Below are positions 1-11,787 of a stretch of 64,000 nucleotides of DNA, piece after piece. The stretch's first letter is position 1; each line of letters begins with the position of its first letter. Below the pieces are notes generated by a model, which ran no database searches, had not been told where the DNA came from, and was given only the letters and a program-made list of their open reading frames with translations. The position numbers and the translations under genes are program-made. Origin of the DNA: Rhytidiadelphus loreus (Eukaryota > Streptophyta > Bryopsida > Hypnales > Hylocomiaceae); contig OX344763.1 of assembly GCA_947034895.1 (NCBI GenBank), positions 30,317,025 through 30,381,024 of the forward strand. The letters are read 5' to 3'.

Positions 1-1800
1 CATTTGGAACAAACGAATTTAGCAGACTTGAGAATACATAATTGACATGTAGTGCCTAAATGAGCCCAACCATTAACCCCTCACCGCCTGTGAGTGTTTC
101 TAACTCCACCCTTAAGTCAAAAAATTGCACACAGGTTCTAGTGGCATAAGTTAGTAATTCGTATGGGTGAATTGTAAACTTAGTATTCTTTGGCCTTCCA
201 AACAATGGACACTTTGTTTGTGATGATTATAATCTAATTCTAACTGCTACAAATCAATCTAAATGTTAAAAGGTTCAAGACCTTGATGAGTAAGTAAAAC
301 CTATTCTAATGTTAAAATCTATCTAAGTTAATTGGTAGAATGCACTTTGCTCTTTCCAAAATGTGAATTTTGACATTCCTACTAAAAGATATCTATGGAT
401 GAAATTTGTCCCTAATTCTATTTCAAAAACTTCATCCGTTAACTAAAAATAGCAAATGAATTCAAAATAAATCTAAATTTGAGGGTTAAGTTATTAATTA
501 ATTTAACTAATGAATTTTTGAGAGAAAACCTAGTTTTGACCTATTTTAAGAATTTTCATCCAAAATTAAGTCAAACTTCATCCACACTTTACTCCTTTAA
601 AATTAAAGTACTTTTAAAGTAAAAGTTGGTTTGAAAATCTTTAGAAGATTCTCTAAACGATTCTAGTCTCAAAAGATTCTTTAGTTATTCCTTAAGAATA
701 TTCCTAATTGTTCTTTTATTTAAACTTAATTCTAAGTTATTATTCTAAAATTAGTAATTTTTTGGGTTTTATGGTTTTTATAGGTAAGAAATTATCTCTC
801 TAGTAATAATTTTAGATTTTAAGCTTTTGGTGGAAAAATTATTGATGGATAAAATTATTGCGTGAATTCTAATTATTAATTTTATCCAATAATTCCTTCT
901 TTTTTTTTGGTTAGACTTAAACTATTAAACTTCAATCTTTGGGTTAATTGTTAAATCTGAATTCTTAATCCTAAAAACTACTTCTATCGGTTAATTTAAA
1001 ATGTTTTCAGCAATGATTTAGCAATTAAAGAAATTGAAAACCAAAATCGAAATGAAATTATACTTACCTCTCCTACAAAGTTCTCGATGGTCCCATCTTC
1101 CAGGATTACTAGCTAAATGAATGGTCTCATATGGGATGTCGACCTCCATGTCCTACGCCATTCAAATTCCACTTTCAATTTGATTTGTTGGTTGAAATTG
1201 TTGATTTTCTCCTTCTTCCTAATTAATTCCTGAAATTTTGGTGTAATTGGCTAACTACTTGGGGTTGTAATTAGAGAATTACCTCAAAGTTTAACCTACA
1301 AAATAAAATCTAATTTCTCTAATTATTAGTATCTGTTAATTGTCCATTAGATAATAGTTGGCATTTTTGTTTGATCTATTTGGCTCTATTAGGCCTAATA
1401 AAACAAAATTCAAACTAATCAACAAACCTCTTAAAATCTAATTAATGACTGACCAACAAAGAATAAAGAATGAAGGAATTTATTCAATAGTGTTGATTCC
1501 CCAACAACTATTGTTTAATGGCTTAATCAGTGCCACATTTCCTTCTTCTTCCTTCTCCAACACTCTCTCCCACTCCTTGAGGTGTATTCTCCCTTCTCTT
1601 CAACTCTTATTGAAGTTGTTCAAGTTTTTGAAAGAGTTTTTGAGAGATTGTGTTGCTCACAAGTTGATTGTTGTTTTAGTTTGATACTACTCCACATCAA
1701 ATTATCAAATACTTAGTTGGCATGTAAATTTTAGTTGTTGTTCCAACCAAGTTTGATTAGTCCAATAGCCTAGTTTCAGAAATAAAAGACCAGAATCGGC
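1..1800. other. AT-rich intergenic DNA
   Basis: I see no gene, RNA or clear transposon terminus. TTAACCCCTCACC near 70 resembles the ends of the TTAA elements found later in the window, but no partner end is visible. The single open frame of 79 codons at 1445 has no coding character. Confidence 0.5.
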
Positions 1801-1824
1801 TCAGTATGCTGCTGGACTTGGGAA

Positions 1825-1960
1825 CCCTTGACTTCTCTTATGGTCTAGACACCCTCGACTTCCCTTCACAGTCTGGACCTTCCCCCGACTCCCCTCACGG
1901 TCTAGATACCTCCCGACTCCTCTTACGGTCTGGACAACCCTCGACTCCCTCTTACCTGAC
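1825..1960. repeat. Minisatellite, about five units of ~28 bp
   Basis: Units starting near 1825, 1852, 1882, 1909 and 1938 share the pattern CCCTCGACT..CTTACGGTCTGGACA with substitutions and small indels. The block is much GC-richer than the flanking AT-rich DNA. A minus-strand open frame across it is a by-product of the repeat. Confidence 0.8.
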
Positions 1961-2470
1961 GCCTTTTCATTGACTGCCACGTGGCGGCTATCCATTCGCT
2001 GTTGGCCGTTGTTCTGCTGCTTGTCCTGTTGGGTCATTGTTCTTTTGCCCGACCTTCTGGGTCGGCCTTTGGGTCGACTGTGACTGCTTTGATTTTTGAC
2101 CTTTATTATTGATTATAAATTTGGGGCTCTATAAAAATCAAACAATCTTAAAAAAAAAACCCTTTAAAGTAAGAAAATTTAGTTTTCATGGATGTAATGG
2201 AAATATGAATGACTAAAAAAGAAAACTAATTTTTCATGAATTTTCAAGATGAACATAAAATCTAGCAATCTAAATGAAAATAAAATGATACATGGCAAGC
2301 TTGGAAACAAAGTACCTTCTCCACGTTGTCGCACTGTAAATGCGTACATAGTGTAAAAATGCATAGTAATACATTATTTCCATAGATTTGATTTTAATAA
2401 TATAAAAATAAAGATGACATCATCCTTAGTAGCTTCAAGATGACGCCTTCTCACGATGACATGAGCCATC

Positions 2471-2478
2471 TATATAAG
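2471..2478 (+). promoter_or_regulatory. TATA box upstream of the orphan ORF
   Basis: TATATAAG lies 77 bp before the ATG at 2548, the spacing expected for a TATA box with a leader of ~45 nt. The surrounding sequence is GC-richer than the flanks. Confidence 0.45.
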
Positions 2479-2547
2479 AATAGGTTATCATCTTAGAATG
2501 CCACCAAACTTGAAGTAGTTTCTTTATTGTATGTTATAGATTTCAGT

Positions 2548-2910
2548 ATGTCGAATTGGAGGGTTTTTTCTGAGTCTCAGGATGAGGAGCCTCTACCAGA
2601 ATCGGAGTTTGAGTTTTCGTTATCTCAACTACCGGCTCAACCTCTTCAGCCGCTAGGTCTTTCATTATCGCACGAGCGTCCTCAAGATGAATCTGGGCCT
2701 TCTCGACCGCCAAAGCAACCCCGTGTGGAGCAGCGATGGCACGGGAACCTACAGCGTAGAGCTCGAGTACTAGTGATCCTGTTGCAGGTTAGGTGTGTTG
2801 AACCTGGTACCCAAGAAGTGACATTCGAAGGGAGTTTTGAAGGTCTTAACGACGATCAATACTATTGTATGGTCAGGCCTATTAAAGGGAGTCGCGGTCA
2901 CCAACGATGA
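2548..2910 (+). CDS. Unrecognised 120-residue protein, possibly C-terminally interrupted
   Basis: ATG at 2548 opens a 120-codon frame. The first half is acidic/proline-rich and low in complexity (SESQDEEPLPESEFEFSLSQ, then many Pro, Gln and Ser). The second half is more globular (RARVLVILLQVRCVEPGTQE, then EGSFEGLNDDQYYCMVRP). After the TGA the same frame runs on for about 30 codons with protein-like composition (EGPVNPLTKADHVEFVATTI, ending LKFLKME) to a TGA at 3004-3006, so the first stop may be a disabling mutation. No domain recognised. It could be a lineage-specific gene or part of a retroelement, since LTR-like repeats follow. Support: TATA box, base composition, length of frame. Confidence 0.4.
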   Translation: MSNWRVFSESQDEEPLPESEFEFSLSQLPAQPLQPLGLSLSHERPQDESGPSRPPKQPRVEQRWHGNLQRRARVLVILLQVRCVEPGTQEVTFEGSFEGLNDDQYYCMVRPIKGSRGHQR

Positions 2911-3390
2911 TTAGAGGGGCCGGTCAATCCCTTGACAAAGGCGGATCATGTTGAGTTTGTTGCTACTACCATTAAGCGAATTCTCAAGTTCTTGAAGATG
3001 GAGTGAAGTTTCTTTGAAGACTTTAGTTTTTTACCTTTGAGAAGACATTTATTTTATGTTAGTTGTTTGTAGATTTCATTTTGGGTGTTGAAAATAGAGA
3101 AAGAAAAGATAGAAAGGAATTAATGAAATAGTTTTCCTTCTAGGTGAACTTGAAGTGAATTTTCTTTCTAAGATAAAAATAAAGAGATAGTTGTGGGGTC
3201 AAATAAGGGCTCAATTATTGATGTGAGAGCTTTGGGAGTGAGTTAGGGCTGACCCCACTTGTTTGTGTGGTTAGAGTAGAGATAAGGTGGAGAAAAAAGG
3301 GAACACTATTCATCTTCTCTCCCGTTGTGAGTTTAGGAAGGCCCGAATGTTTGAGGGCCCATTGTGTTGTGAATTTGGAGGATTTTGAAA

Positions 3391-3845
3391 TGAAATTTGG
3401 AGGTGTTGTGTATCATGGTGTGTAGTTTTCAAATTGATCTCACTTGCTTGATTTGGAGTTGTGAAGCAAAAGTTGTGCTAGTTTGAGTGGAGGGAGGTTT
3501 GTTGCCTTTAAAATTAAGAGGCAGAGACTTCGACCGACCATAAAAGACGGACAGGTTCTTGTTTTGCCATGAAATTTGGAGGGAGTGTAGGAAATTGTGT
3601 TAGCTTTTTATGAAGCTATCATTCGTTCTATTTGGAGTTTGTATGAGAAAGTTGTGAGTGTGGAAGCGAAGGAAGGTCTGCTGCCTTTCCCTTCTCAAGG
3701 CCGAAACTTTGGATGGCCATAGAGGTTGGACAGAGTCTTAGAATTGTATGAAATTTGGAGGAGAAGTAGATGATTGTTTTAGCTTTCTGAAAAGCTATCA
3801 TTTAGTTCATTTGGAGTTATAGATCAACAAAGACACTCATTCAAA
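3391..3845. repeat. Tandem array, ~180-bp units
   Basis: Three imperfect units begin at GAAATTTGGAGG near 3391, 3571 and 3750 (period ~180). Each continues with a TTAGCTTT..GAAGCTATCATT segment, a CATTTGGAGTT segment and, in the first two, AAGTTGTG and a GAGACTT-like tail. The third is partial. Flanking 4080-4200 is GC-richer and LTR-like, but no terminal repeat pair was found. Confidence 0.7.
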
Positions 3846-4501
3846 GATCAGCTTGGGAGTTGGAGTTGAAGGAGTTGGAAGACTTGTGTGTTTGTGTGTG
3901 TGTGGCTTGTGGCTTTGTAAATTTCATTTTATTGTTGCGGGCAGTTTGGTTCACACCAATACTAGCCTCATTTGGTGTTGTGGATGCGACGAAGTGGGGT
4001 TAATTGCCCACATGGTCGAGACTTTTATGTTGTTCCCACTAGTGAGGCAAGTTTGCTGGTCACCGTGGGTTTGAAATTTAGGATCCAATCCCTCGGACGG
4101 CTCAGCTCGTGGTCTGGCCGTCCCGTTTTACACATCCGAAGCCCGTGATTTCTTATCACCGTACCTTAACCCTTGGCCTATTTAGAAACACAACAGGATA
4201 GGACAACGAGTAGCAGTTTGAAGATTTGAAGACTCGAAGATTTGAAGATTCGACAAGTTACAATTTATTTCATTCCCGAGCCATTTCTAGTCGCAGCCAG
4301 AATCCTCGTGATTTCCCGAGGCAAACTCTCTCTACACGACAACGTGCACAAAGCGCAAGAAAGAAAGCGAATGGAATTTGGCCTTTAAATGAGTCTCAGA
4401 AGAATAATATTCCTTTGATTCTAATTTGACGGTTCAAGATTTTGCCATACGGAAATAATTCTAGGAATAAATGTTTTTCCAAAGGCAAATTTTAACTGTT
4501 A

Positions 4502-4720
4502 AAAGCCAAAGCTTCGCCGTGCAAGAGCAACCCTAGGAAAATTCAAACTAGTTAAAGTTTCAAGTACCTGTTTCCAGGTTTCTAAAGTCAAAGCTCCACT
4601 GTGCAAAAGCAACCCCAGGAATAAACGAACAATTTAAAGTTTCAAGTACCCGTTTCCAGGTTTCTAAAGTCAAAGCTTTGCCATGTGGGAGCAACCCAAG
4701 GCACAAATGGTATCCACGGA
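4502..4720. repeat. Tandem repeat, three units of 82 bp
   Basis: Units begin at AAAG(C/T)CAAAGCT near 4502, 4584 and 4666 and share TTTCAAGTACC(C/T)GTTTCCAGG; the third is partial. Two related lines around 4765-4790 and 4846-4870 share ACATGACAGTGTTTAACC. Confidence 0.75.
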
Positions 4721-6551
4721 CCTACACTAGTATTTTGAAAACTTAATTTTTAAAGGAGGTACACATAACAGTGTTTAACCGAACATTAAAAACTAATTTC
4801 CAAAATTTCAAACAAAGTTCTAAGTTTAATTACTAAAGGAAATATACATGACAGTGTTTAACCAAACATTAGCAATTAGTCAAACCAAACACCTGTTATA
4901 CAACGAATTTTGGCACGTGGTGATGCATAAAATCTTTTGGTAAAGTCTAGCCTTGCCACTTTAAAGTTTTGAGTTCACAAATTGTTATCAATTCACACAA
5001 ATCATTGGTTAGTATTCAAAAGAACAAGAAAATCAATTAAAATTTGGGAACTATCCCCACAACCCTCTTAATACCAAAATTTTGGAGCTTGAAGCCTCCA
5101 AATTCAAGAAAGAAGTTAAGTTAACTCAAACAACAATAGAATTAGGGGATTTCCTCCTCCTAAATTCTTGAAAATCAAAGTTTGGGGGCTTCAAGCCTCC
5201 AAATTCAAACAAGAAAAGAAATCTTTGAAGGAGCCCTCCTAAACCTTTAAAGTGCAAAAAAATAGAAAGAAATAGCCAAAATTTGGCTTAAAAGTGCTTT
5301 GACAAAGTGTCAGTAGCACGACAAGAACAACCACAAGAATGAAACAAAAGAATGAGGGCCATGAACAACCTCAAGGAAGGGCCTTATATACTCGCTCTCG
5401 GCCCCCCTCCCAGTAAGTTATTTGTAAATATTTTCTTACTTTTAATCTAGATATTTTGCTAAACTAACCTAAAATATTTTCTAAATAATCTTTGTTTAAT
5501 GGGAAGGAAGGTCCTCAAGCAAGTTCTTTTTAGACCCTAAATGGCCTTAGAATCTTCTCTAAATCAAATATTAAATTTTTTCTAAAAATATTTTGAAAAT
5601 CAACCTAATTAATCGAGATATTTTGCAAATTAATCTAAGGTTAGTTCCAAATTGTTTTTCTTTAGTTCAAAAGATGGTTTCTTGAGCAAATCCAATCTTC
5701 GATTTTCCAAAAGATATTTGTAAAATCAACCTAGATTAATCCCAAAATACTATAAAAAAAGTCAAACTAAGGGCTGACCCTCTCTATCTTTTGAGGGACA
5801 ACTGAAAACTGAAAAAAAAATTGCGCCATTGTGTTTAGAAGACCCCAATTAGCCTAAAGGACCCCTAACCCCTGCCTCCTTAGCCATTTTTAAGCACAAA
5901 TTTGAATCACGGTAACTTTGAACAAAAGTCAAAAATCTAACTTTTGGAGTTTGCACTTTTTGATGAAACTGTTTGGTTAGGGTGGTTTAGAATATTCATA
6001 GGAGTAAGAATTGACCCTGGTTTTGCTCCATTTGGACACCGTTAACTCCTGGTACACCGGTCAACCCGGCGCCAAGTTGTAAATTCTTGTAAAATTCGAT
6101 GTCGGTTCTAATTTTGGTACTTGGGAATGTTGGAATGTCTTCAAACTTGACAAGGCTTTTTATTGACACACAAAACACTATCCTAATTTTTAGTGAGATT
6201 TTACCGCAACATTTGTAATTTCTAGGAATTTACGAATGCATTTTTAAGCGGTTGACTTCCCATGGAGTCATCATGGAGTTTTGTAAAGTCCCGAAACTTT
6301 TGGGCATTCTTTTGCAAGATGTCCATCAGCTAAGGACAAAACCAAATCTCCAATAAAGATGCTATTTTTAGCAATTTCTTAATAATTTCCACCTAGGGGG
6401 GAAATTATTCTTGATACCGGGGGAATTTTGGATGATCGGACTTCAAGTTGACCTCCTGACATGCTTTGACCTAAAAAAGCACTTTTTCGTATGCTCTAAT
6501 CACCTTTTCCTCCATCTTGGTCTATAAATGACTTGTATTCTCAAAATTATC
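4721..6551. other. AT-rich intergenic DNA
   Basis: No gene recognised. A duplicated phrase (GGAGCTTGAAGCCTCCAAATTC near 5085, GGGGCTTCAAGCCTCCAAATTC near 5188) indicates local duplication. A TATATA near 5390 precedes a pyrimidine-rich GC patch but no open frame follows. Confidence 0.4.
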
Positions 6552-6560
6552 TGCAAAAAC

Positions 6561-7141
6561 ACCCAGAGAGGACACTTCCCACATTTTAGCAACCCACGTG
6601 CGGCGGAAAAAGTAATACAAGTAATACACCTTAAAATTTAATTTTTTTTTCAAAAACAAAATTATGGAAAAATTTCACTACTTTAGAATTTTATGTTTTG
6701 AATTATTAGTATTTTTTATGCTAATAGTAATTAGTTATAAATTTTTGAAGAAAAAAGATACATTGTAAAGCTGAAAATAACTTTCACACCTCTATATTAT
6801 ATAAGAAAAAAAAATTGAAAAATGAAAAAAAAATTCTATAAAATAGCTTTCTATTGAAAGTTTATTTTGGTTGAATATTGATGCAATAGTCATCTTCATG
6901 TGAGCTCTATAAATATTTTAGTTGGAGAACATGTCATTTTAGTTCATTTTTCATCCCTTTCTAAACAATATATCTTATGTTATTTGGAATTGAAATTTTT
7001 GTCAATAGAAACCTTTAGTCATTGTTAAACAAAGCTCAAAAATTTAGGATGAAATTATAGTTTATTCAAGGTGTATTACATATATTACTTTTTCCGCCAC
7101 CACACATGGGTACCCCAAATGTAGTGAGAGTGTCCTCCCCG
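6561..7141 (+). mobile_element. Mutator-like MITE, copy 1 (~581 bp)
   Basis: The element is flanked by a perfect 9-bp direct repeat, TGCAAAAAC, at 6552-6560 and 7142-7150. Its ends are long inverted repeats (~70 bp): GAGGACACT, then ACCCACGTG, then GGAAAAAGTAATACA at the left, mirrored at the right. The interior is AT-rich and non-coding. Two more copies of almost the same length occur at 53921 and 57761. Long TIRs and 9-bp target duplications are the Mutator-like (MULE) hallmark. Confidence 0.9.
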
Positions 7142-7964
7142 TGCAAAAACAACAAGCTCAACTCTTTCGAATGGGATTCTAACTAATTATGACTAGACTC
7201 TATTATTTAGCGAGTTTGTTACATGCGTACTTATAGATGTTGTATCACATGAACAAGACACTAGGATTGGCTAACTCTCATATCCTTTCTTTTCTCGGAA
7301 TTATTAACTAAGTACCTAAACTTACTAATAAGATCTAAAATTAGTGAAAACATAAAGTTTTACCTGGTTCACACATTTAAGGCCATTCCTCACTACTTTC
7401 GTAGAGACTTCTACCAAAACTCTCAATAATTCTATTTTTTATGTGTTTTTTCATATAATTAACCTAAAAACTACTAGAAAATCACAAAAAATAAGTTCAG
7501 AGCTCCAAGTGCTAACTTGAGGGCTCACACCGCCCAAGGCCTAACCATTCAAAAAACAACCTTGCTCTTCAAGTGTTATAAATCTGAATATGATTAAGGT
7601 ATAAAAATCTCAACCATACAATCTTGTAGTGTGCATGTTGTAGATGGTGTAAATCGAATTTGGGGTCATTTGATTGTATAGATTGAGAGATTATAATGTT
7701 TTAGTGTTGAAAAAAGATGCTGAAATTTTCCTAAAAACACCTTTGGAGGTGAAATTTGATTTCTAAACCTATTCAAATGAAAAAACTTGAAACTACAAAG
7801 TGATTCAGAAACAAAAGACAAACACTTTGATGGAAAAAAAATCATTCAATTGACTCATTGCGTTTGCAAAATTGTATTGAAATGTCAAAAAACAGTGTAA
7901 AAAGTAGCAAAAAAACACATCTATAGCTAAATCTACCTCTACTAAAATGCTTTTCAATAAATTA

Positions 7965-8440
7965 TGACTTCTTTGATTGATATGAAATTTTTACCACAAG
8001 AACTAGACTAGTATGTGCAACTTTTCCAACAAAAATCATTGAAAACAAACCCTGTCTGAAGAAGTTATAAGCCGCCGAAGTTCAAAGGTAATGCAAAAAT
8101 GTCTGGATTTTGAACTTCGAATTGCTCCCAAGCATTCAAAACAACTTCGATTGACCTGAAAATTTTACCACAATAACTAGACTTCAAGGGGAACATAACC
8201 CAACAAATTTTACAGAAAACAAACATTAGATGAAGGAGATACAAGCCCCCAAAGTTTCAGCCTTCAAATGTAATTTGGTGAATTCAAATTGAACTCGTGA
8301 ACTTCGATTGACTTCCAAGAAATCAATACATCTTGGATTGATCTGAAAATTGTACCACATAAACTAGAAGAGAGAGCACAACTTTACCAACAAGTTTTAT
8401 TGAATTTGGACATCAGATGCAAAAGTTATAGCACTTTGAA
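7965..8440. repeat. Tandem array, ~183-bp units
   Basis: Three imperfect units begin at GATTGA(T/C)(A/C)TGAAA near 7976, 8150 and 8336. Each holds a TTTACCACA..ACTAGA line, an ACAACTTTACC/ACCAACA line and AGATG(A/C)A..GTTATA. A GTCCCCTCCGGCAATGAGG then GGTTAAC end at 8462-8491 resembles a TTAA-element terminus, but the other end is not found. Confidence 0.65.
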
Positions 8441-8491
8441 TTTTCTGTGAGGACACTTTTTGTCCCCTCCGGCAATGAGGGGTTAACATCA

Positions 8492-9542
8492 AAGCTCAAA
8501 AACAAAGCCAAGCATGATCACTCTCAAATTAATGATCCAAAGAGCAAGTACAAAAGCGACACGAAAGGTGCACAAGTTGGCTCGAAAATACAAACCCTAA
8601 TCCAAGAAGGAAGATAGAAACATAGAAATAGTAACTTACCTTAATGTAAAATTTTGAAGTTAATCAAGAGCATGAACGAATCATCACCTAACGTGATCCT
8701 TCACGTTGTTCATAATGACGCTCCACAACAATGTTCCAAATGTGATCCTCTACAACGATTGTCAAATGAAATCAAGCCTCCAAAAATATTGCCACATCCC
8801 TCCAAATTGATTCTTACACCCCTCCAAATTGAAAACAATAGCACACAAAAACATGAGACAGAATGATTGAGGCGAAATGAGGGAAGAAGCGGTGGAAGAA
8901 AGCAACAGAAGCTTGGGCGGAAGAAAGTGGCGGCGGGAAACAGACTAAACTGAAAACGAAGATACTAACGGCACTAGGGTTTAGAATACACCTGCTATCT
9001 TATACCTTTGGAATATCCTTAAGATAGCCGGTTTTCAATATTGTTGATTGTCATACCCTCAAGGTGCATTGGAAACGACGAAACATATTTGGTCATTAAT
9101 AGCACATATCTCAACCAAACAATTCGTATCCCAATATAAATCATCAATCTTCTAACTCAACTATCACACCCAAAGTTGCCTATGTATAATTTTAAAAAAT
9201 TCATACAAAAAGTTCCCTCCAATTAAGATTAAAATTCATTTGTCATATATTTGTTATTTATATTAAAATTTTATTAAAAAGATCCAAAAGTTGGGTAGCT
9301 TGTCCCATGATATATGTATTAAAAAAACTCATATAATTAGATTTATAATACTATTATTATCCTCAAAAATACTCATTTAATGTATATATTTACATTTTTT
9401 TGGATTCCTTATTGAAAGGGCTACAAGACTTTTCTAAATTAAAACAAATAATATCCCTTGAAATTAGACTAAAATGCATTATAAGTAATTAAAATCAAGG
9501 CCATATAATACGGGAGTTGCGTACCCGGGGTCAGTCATGGCT
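8492..9542. other. Intergenic DNA, partly GC-richer
   Basis: 8600-8990 is GC-richer with GGAAGAAGCGGTGG and GGCGGAAGAAAGTGGCGG; it could be a leader of a decayed gene or an LTR, but no frame longer than 70 codons or any domain is present. 9000-9540 is AT-rich and empty. Confidence 0.35.
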
Positions 9543-10594
9543 TATTTCACTTAGCATAAGGACATCGATGAGAGTTTGGTACTCGAGCTCTACAGGAAAT
9601 GGGGTGGGGTGCCTCGGCATGTGCTTGAGAGAGCGAAGGATTCTAGTTGGCAGAGCAACCTAGACACGACTATTCAGTCGGTGGTGTCGGTGGACCAGTG
9701 GCTAGATTTAATGAAGAAAGTTGGGCGGGGAGGCCTTCCTCATACCATTACCGACGACATCTTGCATTACTGGACGGAGGATTACGTACAGAGAACAACG
9801 GTTTTTGCCAGTCACTATGTTTCCGAGCTAACTTGCATATGCAGCGTTGGAGAAGGGTGCATGCGCGCAAACTGTTCAATTTTTGGAAAGGGAAGATTCG
9901 ATATCGTTAGGCTCTCGTGGGCAACTTTTTGAATTGGTTGCGCACAGGTTGCTGGTGCAAAAGTGCCCTGTTTAGGGTTACGTCCTTGGAAGAAATTGGG
10001 CAGTAAAAAATTGAAAGTCTCCATTGACCTGAGTTACAGCCTCCAAAATTTACGAATGTCTAGGATGTGAAACCAGAAGGATCTGTCGGGTGCTACTGGT
10101 GCCCAGTATCCATGACGAGTCCGGCTTTAGATGTTGTGTGTACAGGTATTGGTGCAGCCCTTGGTACGAGCGCAGTCCTGCAGATGACCATTTCGAAGAA
10201 CCATGGCATCCAGCATGGTAGTATATTTGCACTGAAGTTTTCAAAATCCTTTGTTGTGTTTTGGGTTTTCATTTTGGGTTTTCATAGTAGCAATTGTTTC
10301 AGAGGGTTGATCAAGCTGCTCCAGGCAGCGCCTTCCGTGAAGAGGTTTTATTTTGTGGTGCCACCGTTGATTTGTATGGACTTCAGGAAGCAGACACTTC
10401 TCATCATGAAGGATTCGCAGCAACCGATCCAAAAGAAGTCGAAATTAGTTTCTGAAGTACTGGAGCAGTGGGCTTTGCAACTTCCATTGGCTTATTCCCC
10501 TGAACCTCATGCAGAGCCAGTCCAGCAGGCCCTCTTGATCTTTTCTGATCAGAGATCAAAACATTGGATAGTTAATTCTAGGATTAACGTGTGA
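9543..10594 (+). pseudogene. Crinkler/RHS-type effector relic (NTPase end plus REase-like domain)
   Basis: Fragments of one protein appear in three frames. At 9562-9830 is LELYRKWGGVPRHVLERA, like the C-terminal end of the P-loop NTPase module of Crinkler-RHS proteins, then HYWTEDYVQRTTVFASHYVSE. At 9898-9954 is GSRGQLFELVAHRLL, the usual entry to the nuclease-like domain. From 10067 come PALDVV..QMTISKNHGI and KRFYFVVP, matching the D...QxT nuclease core and the following strand of the family. Breaks: a stop after the first residues (9555), a frame change near 9880-9898, a stop after LLVQKCPV, and another frame change. A possible 85-bp intron lies at 10218-10302, but splicing it leaves the frame broken. 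The N-terminal NTPase is missing. Crinkler-RHS proteins are known from oomycetes, fungi, trypanosomes and some plants. Not functional as it stands. Confidence 0.7.
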
Positions 10595-10860
10595 AAGCTT
10601 TTGGTATTTAGAACAAGAATATTGAAGTAAGGCGTGCTATGGAAAGTTCTTCATTTCTGTATGATGCAGAGTTTTTTTGACTTTTTCGATGAAGTATATA
10701 TAGTTTTGAACAAAAAAAACTTCCTGATCGATGTGGCAAGGAAGTTTATGATCTCCGCAAAGATCCGTCAAAGTTTCCTGTGATAAGCTCACCTCGTTTC
10801 TACGTGGCAGTCATATAGCTCATACGCTTTTGCTTACAATCTGCGCGCTGTTCAATTGTA

Positions 10861-11090
10861 ATGAAAAGAAAGGTGATAGTCTGTCCGGGACCACTGAAAG
10901 TAGGTCGACACCTAGCGGGCACTTGTGCCTCCGTCGCCCAAGCTGAGTTCAACATCACCAACAACTGCAGCGAGACCGTCCTCATCACCACCGCCATCGG
11001 CTCTTACGAAGAGCGTGATGCAATTCCCCTTGCACCTGATCTCAACCTTCTGCACCGAATCGCCCAGAGCGCTCAATGATTGCACCACGT
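10861..11090. pseudogene. Rearranged second copy of the secreted-protein gene
   Basis: The plus strand at 10916-11002 reads AGTCASVAQAEFNITNNC..SETVLITTAIG, the same signal-peptide end and mature N-terminus as the minus-strand gene at 11125-11650. Directly beyond it, the minus strand of 11003-11085 reads SLSALGDSVQKVEIRCKGN followed by CITLF, the counterpart of that gene's C-terminus. N- and C-terminal parts are thus joined in opposite orientations with the middle lost: a deletion plus inversion, not a working gene. The plus-strand frame from 10861 (72 codons) is open but composite. Confidence 0.55.
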
Positions 11091-11124
11091 ACTCGCACTG
11101 AAACCTAGCTATCTCGCAACGGAG

Positions 11125-11650
11125 TGCTAGCTATATGCTTGGAAGCAGTCATTCACTACCTAGGGGCATGCAGAAGGGACCCAGTGACCTGGTTGTTGTC
11201 GGCGCCAGGAGGGGCTTAATTGTACGTACGTCACAGAGAGTGTGATGCAATTACTATCCTCGTCGCACATGATCTCAATCTTGTGATTGCCCAGCTGGAC
11301 CAACGAATCCAACGTGATCGTCCCTACGGTAACGGTCACGGTCGGAAATATCGACGTTATGATACATATATGAGACGGGTGGTGAAAAACGTATTCGGAA
11401 GCCCGGGCCAGCTAGTGGAGAATTCCGCCGGGTGTCAGCGTGTCGGTGGTGATGATGGTGATGGTGGTCACAGTGGTGTCGGTGTGGGTGATGGTGGTGA
11501 TGATGAGGACGGTCTCGCTGCAGTTGTTGGTGATATATATCGATGTCAACCGCGGCTTGGGCGCCGGAGGCACAAGTGCCCGCTACGTACCACCGCCACC
11601 AGCACCAGGACATCGGCTATGGAGCTGGACTTCCCCGAAGTTATCGTCAT
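11125..11650 (-). pseudogene. Decayed gene for a small secreted Cys-containing protein
   Basis: Read on the minus strand, ATG at 11650 begins a signal-peptide-like segment (SIADVLVLVAVV). A frame shift follows, then AGTCASGAQA, a second frame shift, then ITNNCSETVLIITTITHT, one in-frame TAG near 11407, and a continued frame with VTVTVGTITLDSLVQLG and KIEIMCDEDSNCITLSV. A TATA box and ~110-bp leader sit upstream in the right orientation. The N-terminal ITNNC start recalls thaumatin-like proteins, but length and cysteine pattern do not fit that family. I do not recognise the family. A partial relative lies at 10861-11090. Confidence 0.55.
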
Positions 11651-11787
11651 GAGCTAGCCTTGTATTGGCTTCTAATCGATCGATCGACCAGGAGTTGGGA
11701 TTGAATTGAAAGCAGGCAAGATGAGATCGATGGAGTACGTGCGAAGAAGTGAGAGCAGAGTACGTGATGGTTGCACTGCAATGCCAT

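Noticed and set aside
3010..5410. Complete LTR retrotransposon
   Set aside because: LTR-like composition and tandem units are present, but I found no matching LTR pair, primer-binding site or gag/pol frame.
11275..11613. His-rich minus-strand ORF of 112 codons
   Set aside because: It is the wrong frame of the secreted-protein pseudogene; the ACC/ATC-rich Thr/Ile coding there reads as His when shifted.
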